A DNA stretch of 64,000 nucleotides from Pyrenopolyporus hunteri (taxonomy: Eukaryota; Ascomycota; Sordariomycetes; Xylariales; Hypoxylaceae). A program made the position numbers and the translations under genes. Every line of letters starts with the position of its first letter. Positions within the stretch are counted from its first letter, which is position 1. This document shows positions 33,781 through 44,251 of this stretch, in pieces. The stretch covers positions 1,922,001-1,986,000 of the forward strand of contig CADCXC010000005.1 in the NCBI GenBank assembly GCA_902806595.1, in the 5' to 3' direction. Below the pieces are notes generated by a model that was not told the DNA's origin, searched no databases, and worked only from the letters and a program-made list of their open reading frames with translations.

Positions 33781-36060
33781 TTAACGGATTTCACAATCGG
33801 TCACGATGCCCTCCTTCTCAAAAACATCAAACGGAGTCGCATCATACTCCGTTATCTTTCTTCCTATCACCGTGTTTAGCGCAAACGACACGATCCCAGC
33901 CCTCGTAAAGACGTCTTTGCCATCTTCTTCGCGACGGAGTATTAAGAACTTTCGCATCTGGTCTCGTCCTTGGCCCCCCTTCATCATCTGGAGTATATAA
34001 ACCTGTTGCCGCAGAGGGATGCACTGGTATCCGGCATCGTCACGGTCCATGTATATCAGGCTGTAAGTTCCCGGAGCAAGAGAAGGTTCCCCCTTCGACT
34101 CGGCCGGAGTTCCAGCAGGCAAGATGACAACATCCTCTCTCTCGCGGTCTTTCCACTCGATCAGGCAGGGCAATAATTTACCGCGTAAGACCAAACGGCT
34201 ATTCTCCAAAAGACCGAATGTGTCGTTTCCCGCGTATTCGCACTTAGCCTCGACGACTTCCGCGAGCCACTGCCATTCCTGTTCCTGTTTATCTGCTGCG
34301 TACGCTATTCCGCTTGGCAGAGACGCCCACGACCAGGTCGGCAAGGAGTAAGGTCTGTTCAGGACGTCCTTCCGCTCCAGCTCTATCCACCCCCGCCCGT
34401 CTAGGAAAGGGTTGCACTCCCAGAGCAGGTCCTCGATAAGCGAGCCCGACCACAACCCCGCAAGGTATGTTTCATCGGGGCGAACCTGCTGGAACTGGTG
34501 GGCTAAAGCTCCAATGGCCGGTAATCTATCCTTTGGGTTGGTCAACGCGAGGTTACTATAGACCTCCACGACATTCTCCCTCCAACGCCTCGCGATTTCG
34601 CGCTGCCGCTCATCGCGTCTCGGGTCAGGCCCCTTTTCAGCCGGCACCGGCGTTTTCCAATCCGTGCCCTCGTCGAACTTGAAAAGACCGTTGAAATATT
34701 CCGCCTTGTCGTATACAGAGGGGTAGAACGGCGGCTCGTCCTGCATCGCGCCGCACTCGCAGGCAACGGCGCCGAAGCACTGGAAGAGGATCTCGCTCTC
34801 GGTGAAGTACAGCACGCGCGGGCTGACCATGCGCTCCTGGTACGTCCAGGCGCGCCAGAGCAGCGGGCCCCACTCGCCGCCCTCGGGGTTGCGCCACGCG
34901 GTGTAGTCGTCCCGGAACTTCTGCAGGTAGTGCAGCCGCCGCATGTATACGGGGCAGCGCCGCTCGCCGATCGCCAGCTCCGCCACCTTGACCGACTGCT
35001 CCTCCATCGAGATCGAGCGCAGCCCGGAGGCGCCCGTGCGGCCGTATAGGCTGGCTAGTGTGACGTAGGCGTTCCCGTATATGAAGAACATCTGCCCGGC
35101 CTGCTCGCTCCAGTCTACCGGGTCGCCTTGGATTATGCACATGCTGTCGATCCACAGGTACTTGAGGCCAAGGCTACGCGTGAAGTTGACAGCGTCCTGG
35201 AATGTTTTTGGCAGGGTCGACCACCGGATCCTCCGCATGTTTTGCTCTATGGTGTCCAGGGTGGTTATGCACTGCGGTATGTGGCCCCCCCAGCAGTAGC
35301 TAAGCGCGACGTACGGCGCCCCTGGAGGAATCGAACTTCTGTCCTCGAGCACGATATCACCATCTATATTCAGAGGATCAACATTAAGGGCACGCGACGG
35401 CGTGAACGAGCCATCCCCCTGGGTTCGGCGACACTCTGGGTGCGACACCAAGCATTCTGCAATACGGTTTTGAGCCCACTGCACTGAGGTTTCATAGAGG
35501 CTATCGAGGTGAGTCCACCTACGTTGGTGGAAGCCGTAGTGTTCAAAAGGTGTACCGCGGAGGTTAAAGGGTGTGAAGGTCATTAAGCTAACCATAGGAC
35601 TGTCTCGCACGAGTCTGTCCCGCGTAAATTCATTGCTTGAGGAATTTATGGCTTTTTTCGCTCGAGCAATACTCCGCGAGAATTGGCAAAATGCACATTG
35701 TCCTTCCTTGGAATGCGTCCTGGACATATTTAAAAAGGTCTCGGGTTCGCCATTCCAGCCACAAGAGCATTTATTTGGCTTGGGCGTATGATCGGGCGAT
35801 CGGTGAGGTGAGGGTAGATGAATAATGGGACATGATTCGCTGTCGTAGTCTTCAGTTTCTTGAGGTAAATCTGTAGACATCTTCGCCTGCGTCGGACGTT
35901 CGGAGTCTGTAGGTACTCTAACTCCGGAATTGGGCTTCTGTCGTAAGAACGACTGACAGCTATGAATAGCTCGTCGACTTGATAGTAATATGTGCCCTAA
36001 CTTGCCTGTTCGGATTGGCGCCGATATTCTACGATATAGCACACCGAGAACTCGTGTCAT
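33781..36060 (-). CDS. HET-domain (heterokaryon incompatibility) protein
   Basis: Single-exon HET-domain protein. Many HET proteins control non-self recognition and programmed cell death when unlike hyphae fuse, but most paralogues are uncharacterised. The domain is intact between about 35330 and 34980: APYVALSYCWGG, TLPKTFQDAVNFTRSLG, KYLWIDSMCIIQGD and then WSEQAGQMFFIYGNAYVTLA. A region with CSCGWNG and CAFCQFSR near the N terminus has four cysteines and may bind metal. The C-terminal 450 residues match the usual HET-protein layout with WRAWTYQERMVSPRVLYFT. Two starts are possible: ATG 36060 (about 759 residues, Arg-rich, acid-poor N terminus) or ATG 35880 (MSTDLPQETED, about 699 residues, AAGATG context). 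The choice is unresolved. It lies next to AT-rich, repeat-bearing spacers. Confidence 0.9.
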   Translation of the reverse strand: MTRVLGVLYRRISAPIRTGKLGHILLSSRRAIHSCQSFLRQKPNSGVRVPTDSERPTQAKMSTDLPQETEDYDSESCPIIHLPSPHRSPDHTPKPNKCSCGWNGEPETFLNMSRTHSKEGQCAFCQFSRSIARAKKAINSSSNEFTRDRLVRDSPMVSLMTFTPFNLRGTPFEHYGFHQRRWTHLDSLYETSVQWAQNRIAECLVSHPECRRTQGDGSFTPSRALNVDPLNIDGDIVLEDRSSIPPGAPYVALSYCWGGHIPQCITTLDTIEQNMRRIRWSTLPKTFQDAVNFTRSLGLKYLWIDSMCIIQGDPVDWSEQAGQMFFIYGNAYVTLASLYGRTGASGLRSISMEEQSVKVAELAIGERRCPVYMRRLHYLQKFRDDYTAWRNPEGGEWGPLLWRAWTYQERMVSPRVLYFTESEILFQCFGAVACECGAMQDEPPFYPSVYDKAEYFNGLFKFDEGTDWKTPVPAEKGPDPRRDERQREIARRWRENVVEVYSNLALTNPKDRLPAIGALAHQFQQVRPDETYLAGLWSGSLIEDLLWECNPFLDGRGWIELERKDVLNRPYSLPTWSWASLPSGIAYAADKQEQEWQWLAEVVEAKCEYAGNDTFGLLENSRLVLRGKLLPCLIEWKDREREDVVILPAGTPAESKGEPSLAPGTYSLIYMDRDDAGYQCIPLRQQVYILQMMKGGQGRDQMRKFLILRREEDGKDVFTRAGIVSFALNTVIGRKITEYDATPFDVFEKEGIVTDCEIR

Positions 36061-37147
36061 CGTAGTTAGGGTTCGCAAATTTGTAAACTACTTTCTTTAT
36101 ACCTACCACGAAAGTCCTACGAGGAGCATGGGTAAAGTAGCAATAAAGAGGGGCCCTGATCCTGCTTATAAGTTGTGCTTCAAGCAGCCCAGAGCCTTAC
36201 GCCGGGGTAGGCGGTTATGCCGTAGCCAACAGCCAATAACTGGTGATAACTTGACGCTTTGGTGCTGGGCTATACTCTTGGTACTCAATAGAGTTACCGG
36301 AAAGAAAAGCGGCCAAATTACTCCAAACGGAGTATAAATGATGCAGCTACGTTCATACTTATACTCAGACCAGGTGTTTATACCATGCTGCCATAGCGGA
36401 AGAATATTAGCTTAAGAATATTTTCCTAAAACGACAGATATTGCGGAACATACCTCCCAGACATGCACGAAAGTTCGTTTCCAAACCCCGCCCAGTAGGT
36501 TCAACGTTCTCGCTATCTCTTTCCAGTCGAACCCAACCGTACTTCCTACAGATGAAAGAAATCCGTACATGGCCTGATCGGATCACCTAGGCTTGTTTCA
36601 CCCTCCGAGACGTTATAGAAAGCTGTCCCTCGTGAGTAGCCTTTGTCGCGTAGGTGGTTCTTTAAATAAATAGAACTCACATCCGGGGAACACCGCCGCA
36701 GCATATATGACAAACTTGACCGAGTCTTCGGACCCCTCTCTCCGCAACTCGGATCTTTTCTCCCAAGAAAGGATCGATGGATCAGGCTCTAGTCAGCCCC
36801 GATATTATCTTTATGGAATAGAAGTGATCCGTGACTGAGATTATAAATTCGTAATATTCAGTATTGCAGAAGGATTACCGAAGTTTTGCTGTTTAGTCTA
36901 AATAGTTGCCGGCGTAATCCGAGAAAGCTAGATACTCTCGGATCTAAGAAACTTGTTAGGGAGTTAAATATTCTACTAGAAGTACAGGGCAAATATTAGA
37001 AATTTAAGTAAAATCGAATGTGGACGGACTTACGTTATGGCTTGAGAGGATGGCAGCGTCCCCTGCGGTCCTGGGAAGTAGTCTTCGAATATAGGAAGCC
37101 GTAGTCATCTACGGTATATCGCACCATGATAACTCCGCGCGGGAGCC
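36061..37147. other. Spacer upstream of the HET gene
   Basis: About 1.1 kb between the HET start and the PrpF 3' end, both on the minus strand. A weak two-exon frame on the minus strand (36570-36454 joined to 36387-36166) can be drawn, but no domain supports it. Otherwise the stretch is AT-rich and unremarkable. Confidence 0.4.
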
Positions 37148-38431
37148 TTAATAATACACCTGGCCTTTCATAAGCACCCTCGCAGTACGAAGTAAATCCG
37201 CCGACACAATCCTGCCATCCTCCATCGTCGCCCCGATCTCGACCGTCCCACTCGGATGTCCAATAACCACCGGGCCCGGCCCGCGAGCCGCCCCCCTCGC
37301 GCCACGGACCTGGGCGGGAATCGTCCCGGGCATATTCGCCGCGGCGCCCAGACACAACGCCAGCGTCAGCGGCACCGCTTTATGCGCCTGACCCATGGAC
37401 AACGCCAGACACCTGATATCCACATCCACACCCGCGCCCGCGGCCCCCGTATCCGGGAACAGCAGCACGATCTTCGGGACGCTCTCGGTGTTAGGGTCCA
37501 ACCCCATCTTCGCCGCGCCAGCCCGGCGAATCGCCTCGAGCCTCGCCTTGAGCGGCGGGTTCGATTCGACGAATTGCGGGGTGAACGTATCCGGGGTAGC
37601 GTTGTCCATCCTTTCCATCCCCAGGGTGGCGCCGTCGATCCGCACGAACACCCCGGGGTTCGAGACGTCCACCAGCGACGCCTCGACGCGCTCTCCGCCG
37701 GGGAGCGCGAGCGCGTCGACCGCGCGGCCCGTCGGCAGCGCGCGGCCCGTCTTCGCGCCCGCCGGGTCCAGGAAGCTCAGCGTGATGCGCGACTGCGTCC
37801 CGGGGACGCCGTCCATCGCGTAGTCGCCCTCGGGGCAATACACCACGTTCCCGTCGCCGTCGTCGACGACGCGGAAGCGCGAGTGTATGATCTTCGCGGT
37901 GTTCGTATTGAACACCCTGACCAGCGCCTCGCGATACCCCCCTGTCCCCCCTACCCGGCGCACCTTCGTCTCCCGCGCGCCCACCAGGCCCTCGTCCCAC
38001 GCGGCCGGGCCCACGGCGGACGACATGTTGCCGCAGTTCCCGGCGAGGTCCAGGGCGCCGTCCCGGACGCCGACCTGGACGAAGGTGAAGTCGACGTCGG
38101 CGTCTTGGCGCGCCGACGGCGCGACCACGCAGACCTTCGAGGTGGACGAGATCCCGCCGCCCATGCCGTCGAGCTGCCTGCCGTACGGGTCGGGGGAGCC
38201 CATGGCGGCGGGCAGGACGGCGCGCCATTGGTCCACGCGGGCCGGCAGGTGCCGGCGCTGGATGACGAGGCCGTTGGAGGTGCCGCCGCGGACGAAGAGC
38301 GCGGGGAAGCTGCGGGGGAGAGGCATGCTGGAGGAGTAGTGTCTTATCTTGTAAATACTGATGCGCTCCGGGATGGGTGGGGAGTGAATGGATTGGCGAA
38401 GAGCCCGGTAGATATAATGGAGGCGTCTCAT
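37148..38431 (-). CDS. PrpF-family isomerase (2-methylaconitate isomerase type)
   Basis: 427-residue single-exon member of the PrpF family (diaminopimelate-epimerase fold). Characterised relatives isomerise 2-methyl-aconitate in the methylcitrate route or act as tautomerases on oxalomesaconate; fungal members lack a firm substrate. Family signatures are ALFVRGGTSNGL near the start, LDLAGNCGNMSSAVGPAA with the Cys expected in catalysis, and SMGQAHKAVPLTLALCLGAA near the end. Residues 1-35 are basic with no acidic residue except one Glu and end in RHYSSS, resembling a mitochondrial presequence with an R-x-Y/S cleavage site, which would fit the mitochondrial methylcitrate cycle. An internal start at MPLPRSFPALF would give a cytosolic form. 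The gene is very GC-rich compared with its flanks. No other methylcitrate gene is nearby. Confidence 0.88.
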   Translation of the reverse strand: MRRLHYIYRALRQSIHSPPIPERISIYKIRHYSSSMPLPRSFPALFVRGGTSNGLVIQRRHLPARVDQWRAVLPAAMGSPDPYGRQLDGMGGGISSTSKVCVVAPSARQDADVDFTFVQVGVRDGALDLAGNCGNMSSAVGPAAWDEGLVGARETKVRRVGGTGGYREALVRVFNTNTAKIIHSRFRVVDDGDGNVVYCPEGDYAMDGVPGTQSRITLSFLDPAGAKTGRALPTGRAVDALALPGGERVEASLVDVSNPGVFVRIDGATLGMERMDNATPDTFTPQFVESNPPLKARLEAIRRAGAAKMGLDPNTESVPKIVLLFPDTGAAGAGVDVDIRCLALSMGQAHKAVPLTLALCLGAAANMPGTIPAQVRGARGAARGPGPVVIGHPSGTVEIGATMEDGRIVSADLLRTARVLMKGQVYY

Positions 38432-38830
38432 CTGGAAGTAAGGGGGGTGAATTTCTAAACCAATCTAGCAATTGGTGTTGGTTCTTAGGATGAAATGAAA
38501 CCGAGATTCTGTCCAGGATCGCAATTATGAGGCGGTCTAATTCCTTAGCAGCATAAACTCCATAACAACATAATTCATTTGAATCTAGAGACACTAGAAG
38601 AGACATCCATAAGCCCGTGAATTGCCATATACTATAGCAACAAGTACTCCGGATGAAAGCAATTAGTATCTCAGGATTTAAATTGGCCAGCTAATTCTAG
38701 CACTTGTGATCTACATCTCGTAAGGGGACCGTTACACCCCGTACCGGTGAAAGTCTGCTGGTAAGATCCTGCAAAAGCAATGCGCCTCTCCCCCTTTTGT
38801 AGTAGTAGTATAGTGTACAAACAGACTGCC
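38432..38830. other. Spacer between PrpF and CTR9
   Basis: A 399-bp AT-rich spacer with the CTR9 3' end and the PrpF promoter. No other feature is seen. Confidence 0.5.
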
Positions 38831-41800
38831 TTACTCTTCGTCGTCGTCGTCCGCAGCATCCGCCATGCTAGTGTCAGCAGCACCTGCTGCCGGTTCCCCG
38901 TCCGAGTCTTCGTTTGCCTGGGTATTTGCCACACCACCACCTTCACCTTCGTCCTCGTCCTCGTCGCTGTCATCGAGGACTCTACCGCGGCGGCCACGTT
39001 TGGCCGGTGCACGGGCGGCGGTAATCTCCTCATCTTCCTCCTCGTCATCGTTTTGCCCGGCGGCGTTATCCACGTCCATGCGGTCTTGGTCGTCACCGGC
39101 CCTCGAAGCGTCGCCAGCATCCGAGGCGGGCGAGCGATGGTTCTCAATAGCTCGCTCGGCACGCTCGAGAGCGTCGTAATCATCCTCGGAACTATCCACC
39201 ACAATCTCCGCCGACTTGTACTTATTCGAGTCTCTCTTGGAGGCCAGCTTTCGCTTCTTCTTCTTCGGTTGGCGCTCCTCCTCCTCGGACTCGTTTTCAT
39301 CGCCGTCGGTCTCGGCCTTCTTTTTCCGCGAGCGACCCTTCGGCTTGCTCTCACCGCTCGACTTGGGCCTGGTCTTACGCTTTCGCTTAACCTTTTGACC
39401 AGTCTCACTATCGGTGGTCATCTCGGCCTGCGCGGCCGCCAATTCTTCTTCGGCTCGCTGCGCGGCTATTGCCCTGTCGCGAGCTGCAATCTCCTCTCGT
39501 TCCTTGCGGATCTTCTCTCGCTTCTCTTCCTCAAGCGCAAGAGCCTTTCGTTTCTCCTCTTCTCGTCGTCTTCGCTCCGCTTGTCGCTGTTCCAGAGCCG
39601 CTGCGAGCTTCTCCTTATTCTTTTCTTCGTATTCCTTTTGGCTCTCGATTTGGCGGCCGAGCTGCTTGCGCTGCGTGTTGCGAGCCATATTTGCTCGTTG
39701 TTCGAGATCCGCCTTTGGATACGGTGGTTGAGGGTGGGTAGCGATCTCGTCCAGGGCGACGATAGCTGCTTCAAGTCCTTCGGAGGCTTCCTCCAGTTCA
39801 GCTAGCGTTCGTTGTGTCTCAGGCACATTCATAATATGCTGGACTAGTTGGATCTGAACGAATGCGACATTGAACTTGAAATGGACCTGGTCCGGGGAGA
39901 CCTCAAGAGCCTACGAGAAGTTGTTAGTACTAGAGAGCACGAACTGTATTCTGTTGATCTTACCCTCTTTGCGAACTTCAGCGCGGACTTGTACGCATCC
40001 AAATTGCGCTCGTGTCTGCCCCTATTCAGCCAGGTTCGACCGAGGCACGCTAGGATACCCGGATCGTTCGCCCTGCCCTCTTTCGATAACGCGGTTTCGT
40101 AACTTTCGATCGCCTTTGTAAATTGGCGTAGCTCGGCGTAGATATGCCCAATGTTGACATACACATTTGGATCTTTAATAGTCTCGCGGACCTTTAGGAA
40201 TATAGGAAGGGCAGTTTTGTAATCCTTCTTGTCCTCGACGAGCGCGATAGCAATTCCTTGAGCAGCATGGGCGTTCTTCGGGTCTAGTTGCAACGCCTTA
40301 TCAAAGAACTCAACAGCCCGCGTGTACATAGCGGACCGCTTCTGCTTCTCCTGCTCTGTGTCTCGGCGCATCTCGCGAGCAGCCATCATATACAAATTGC
40401 CCATCCCGACTAGTGCGTAACGGTCGTGCTTGTCGTGATACTGGAGCGTATGCTTGTAATGCCGCAACTCTGGATCGTCGTTCACGTTGCCAGACTTCTT
40501 TCGCGAGCTCACGCGGCCAAGGTACCAGCCGTACAAAGCGCGAACCTCGAGATCGGAAGAATTCTCTTGTTGCAGCTGTGCGACGGCGTCAGGCCCTTCC
40601 TTGTTCGGGTTCTTACGTAGCTTGATATAGGCCAATCGAGCTTTGGCGTCTATATAATCATCGTGGCGAGCCACCAGCTTCTCGTAGACCTCGACTGCCT
40701 GATCCGTAAGGCCCTGAGATTCATAACTTCTACCAAGGTTAAAGCTTATAGTGGTGACCAAGGCGTCGGTATCCGTGTCTTCGCCCTTTTCGCCGATTCG
40801 CATACAGGAGCTTAAGGCAGCTTCGAACATCTGGCTCGCTAGGTCGTGTTTCTCGGCCTGAGAATAGAAGCAGCCGATGTTGTTCAGTAGCTGCGGCGGA
40901 AGGTTCTTGCGCAACGCGTTGCGGAGAGCAGCCTCATCCTCGATATCGGTCGGGTGCTCCGAGGCTGGAATTTGATCTAATTCGATTTGCTCAACCTGCA
41001 GGAGACACTCGAGGGCCTTGTCCGGGTGTTCGCTCTCATAGAGACGAGCGAGGTTCAGCAGAATTGCCGAATCCGGGGAGAGATTCTTCTTGGGGTCCTT
41101 CCAAGCAGTACGGACGTGTTCTAGGTATTCTATAGCTTTTCGCATCTCTGCAGACTTGTCTTCCTTAGAGGCGGCGTATTGATTAGCGAACACTTCTTCG
41201 GCGTAAAGAGTGCCCAAAAGGATCATGGCCTCGTAGTTTCGTTCATTCTTGTTCGCCGATTGGATGATTTTTTCCAGGCGGAGCTTCGCCTCTCCAAGGT
41301 CATTATTCAAGACCGAAAGTTGAGCAACGCCGAACTTGGCCGGTAGGTAACCCCTCTCAAGACCACCTCTAGCCTCATCCGCACGGCGGTAATAGTCGGC
41401 GGCCGTCTCGAAATTACCGCTAAAATGCTCCTTTCGGGCAAGGAGATACCACCCGTCGCTCGCGATTGCATTGACGTCGGTATACTGAATAGCCTTGTTG
41501 GCGAGTGAGTCGACGTGGGCCAGGTTCCTGCTAGACAAGAAATAGCTGGCGAATGTTGCACAGGTCAAGGGTTGATTCTTGTCGAGCTTGAAGGACTTTT
41601 GCGTATACTCCGTCATAGCCTTTTTGTAGAGTCTAATAAACTCGGGGCTGTTCGTGGGAACCCGGCCGCTGGCGTCGAGGTAGTATAGGCCAAGAAGGAT
41701 ATTAGCAGTCTTCGACTCCGGGTTGATCTCAAGGCATCGCTCCCAGGCTTGTTTCGCATCTTCCTTGTGTCTAAGTTGCCAGAAACAACATCCGATTCCG

Positions 41801-42579
41801 ATTCGAGGATCCGGGTCCACCAAGTCGGGCATCTTTCTCAGAACGCTCTGATACGCCTCTAGGGATTCTTTGTAATTGCCTAGGCCAAATAGCGCTCTCG
41901 CCCTTCCCAATAAAGCCAACATATTCTTCCCTTGAGAGACTTTGCTTGCTTGGTCGAAAGCCTTTAAGGCGCTCTTCAGCAGGTCCGCCTTGTCCTGCTC
42001 TATATGACCGGCCACAGGAGCCTTCGAAGGTGCTTGCAGCGAGGCCTTCAGAAGTTGAAGCACGCCACGGGCTAGAAAGAGGGGTGGGAACGCGGGATTT
42101 ATACGCGAGGCATCGTTGAGGGAGGAGGTAGCCAATTGTAGGTAGTAATCCTTGGTTTTGGCTTCGGATAGGAGAGCTCCCTCTGGCGGTACGCGAGGGG
42201 CTTCGCGGCTTTTCCAAAGGTACATCCAGCATAGACAGGTGATTATGCTCAGCTTCTCTTTGGGGTTGTTATCTTGCATGGCGTTGCCGCCTCGGTTAAG
42301 CATCTCGATGGCATGGTCGATCTTCTTCTGCTTCGCATACGCTAGCGAAACCGTCATCCAATAGGTACGCGCGGCGCGCTCGTTTTCAAATAGGGTACAA
42401 AGTTCGGTAGGGTCATCGACCAGATCCTCCAAGTCAATCTCGACGGCCTCATCCTCTTGGTCGCCCTGGACGGGGATATCGATGGCGCTAGGGATGTCGG
42501 AGAATCGCTTGCTGACGGGGGTAGGAATCGCATCGCCATGCGCGCCACCGCCGGCGTTGCCGTTTCGCGTTGCTGACAT
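38831..42579 (-). CDS. CTR9: Ctr9, TPR subunit of the Paf1 complex
   Basis: Scaffold of the RNA polymerase II-associated Paf1 complex, needed for H2B ubiquitination and H3K4/K36 methylation during elongation (family knowledge). Minus-strand exons are 42579-39964 and 39910-38831, with a 53-bp intron (GTAAGA donor, CTAAC branch), giving 1231 residues. The N-terminal 900 residues are a chain of TPR helices; clear units are YWMTVSLAYAKQKKIDHAIE, ALFGLGNYKESLEAYQSVL, IGHIYAELRQFTKAIESYE and LGRTWLNRGRHERNLDAYK. A long Arg/Glu/Lys coiled coil follows (EEKNKEKLAAALEQRQAERR), then Lys-rich nuclear signals and an acidic low-complexity tail ending DADDDDEE. The start MSATRNGNAGG is the first ATG in frame. 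The acidic tail is encoded by GAN repeats, which produce a long antisense open frame. Confidence 0.96.
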
Positions 42580-44251
42580 CTTGGGTTATATTGCTAATGA
42601 TGTTGACGCGTATGTAGTCGCGATAATGTTGGTGGGAGAGAAAAAGGGAGCGTGATGCGGCGATGAAATGAATGGCAGAATTGGATGGAGGAGTTATGAT
42701 TGGAGACGAGAGGATCAGAGCGATCAAAACGACCAAAAACCATCCCCAGCCGAAGACATCATTCGAAGGAAGCTTCGGTGGAATAATCGCGAGTAGAAAA
42801 GAGACTCGATGATCTGGCGCGTAAATGAAAAATGCGCCAGATAAAGATTGGTTTATTGGAAAGATGATGCTGATGGGAAAGATGCAAGGCTTGTTTGATG
42901 AGGCTGAGAAATGGCGGTAGGTACCTGTACCCTTGCAATTCTAAGTGCTACGCCGGATTCACATCGGTACTAGCGCAAAATGTAGAAAGGTTTTGGTTGG
43001 TTCAAGACTCGCGTCTAACACCCCACCTCCTGTGGCATTTTGCAGGGATACACGTACCACACAGTACATAGGTAGGTAGGTACCTACATAGCTTGTGGCG
43101 TCCAAAGCCAAGATAAGATAGATGACCTAAATATGTACCTAGGTAGGTACCTAGGTACTTAGTTCGCTGCTACATCTCACCACAGAAAAAAGCTCACAAC
43201 TTAACCAAACAATCCCAATCCTCATAATTACTTCAACTCGAGTGCCCTTCTTACTTATACAACGTTTACATCCAACATCGATTCGCATTATCTAGCAAGG
43301 ATAACTACAACTTCCAAACCACAGTTAGCCCTGGCCTGTCTGACAGCTTATTACAAATAGCAAGAGTCCATACGCCGAAGGAACATCCCCCCGGCGCAGC
43401 AGAAGTGACGAAACTCTACGTTCCAACTCAAAAGAAAACAATTTCATATATTTAACCAATCAGGCCCGGTGCTGGTAAATTTATAAGTTTCTCTTACGTT
43501 ACCATGCATCTAAATGGCATGAATATCAGATCCTGGTTGTCCAAGATAGGACGAGCCTCCTTCCACTTTGCCGGCGAGTTATCCAAGATACTCTAACAGG
43601 AAACTTGCTCTTCTCTTCCATGAGTCGATTTAATATACAGCTGCAGGCAGCACCGAGCATGAACCAACTTTATTCACGTCTATAGTTAACTTCTTATAGG
43701 TACCCCGATGCATGCTTTGCTACGTTCATTTCCCTGATTCCTGCGTTCATGCAGTCACTGTACCTATCAATGAAACCTTACAAGCGAACTCTGTCACGTA
43801 GGATCCTGAGTACACTTGTTAACGCCCCCACCAGGATCGCTTGGGTATCATTCCGGACAGATGTGCCGAGTCAATTCCCAGGGTCCCGGGTCGGGTCCGC
43901 CTGCCGGTACCCGCTACCCGTCCGGGTCAGGCAATGACCCCCGGCATATGCTTTTCAGGAGTGTTTCTTCCGCTGGCTCCCCTCTCGCGTTACGGAAACA
44001 CATAGAGTCATATCTATGGCCTTTCCCCTTCACTCGAACCAATTCTCGGGAGGAAATAGTAACCTCTCGCCCAACTTTGTTTCTGTGTCAACGTCGCGCC
44101 TCTCGAACCTACTTCCCTTTAGCCATAGACAAGGATTTACTATCTACATCAATAATAAATATTCTTCATCCCACTCTCAGATCCAGACCTGCTCCGGGAT
44201 GTAGGGTTGTGTACCACCCCGTTCGGAGCACAACTTACATACCTATTCATC
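42580..44251. other. Divergent spacer CTR9 / glycosyltransferase-like gene
   Basis: About 1.7 kb. It contains palindromic TAGG clusters at 43067-43089 and 43134-43161 and no supported gene. Overlapping open frames near 43816-44400 overlap the next gene in another frame and look spurious. Confidence 0.5.
43067..43161. repeat. Two TAGG/CCTA palindromic clusters
   Basis: At 43067-43089 the sequence is ATAGGTAGGTAGGTACCTACAT, and at 43134-43161 it contains GTACCTAGGTAGGTACCTAG. Both are largely self-complementary and could fold as short hairpins. They lie about 500 bp upstream of CTR9. Confidence 0.8.

Noticed and set aside
37256..38458. 400-codon open frame on the + strand opposite PrpF
   Set aside because: It is a by-product of the high GC content; composition is Arg/Ala/His-rich without any domain, while the minus strand gives a clear PrpF protein.
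37491..38606. 371-codon minus-strand frame overlapping PrpF
   Set aside because: Another GC artefact in a shifted frame, mostly Arg/Gly/Ala and without homology.
38780..39805. 341-codon + strand frame opposite the CTR9 tail
   Set aside because: It mirrors the Glu/Lys-rich low-complexity tail of CTR9, giving Leu/Ser/Val runs; no start context or domain.
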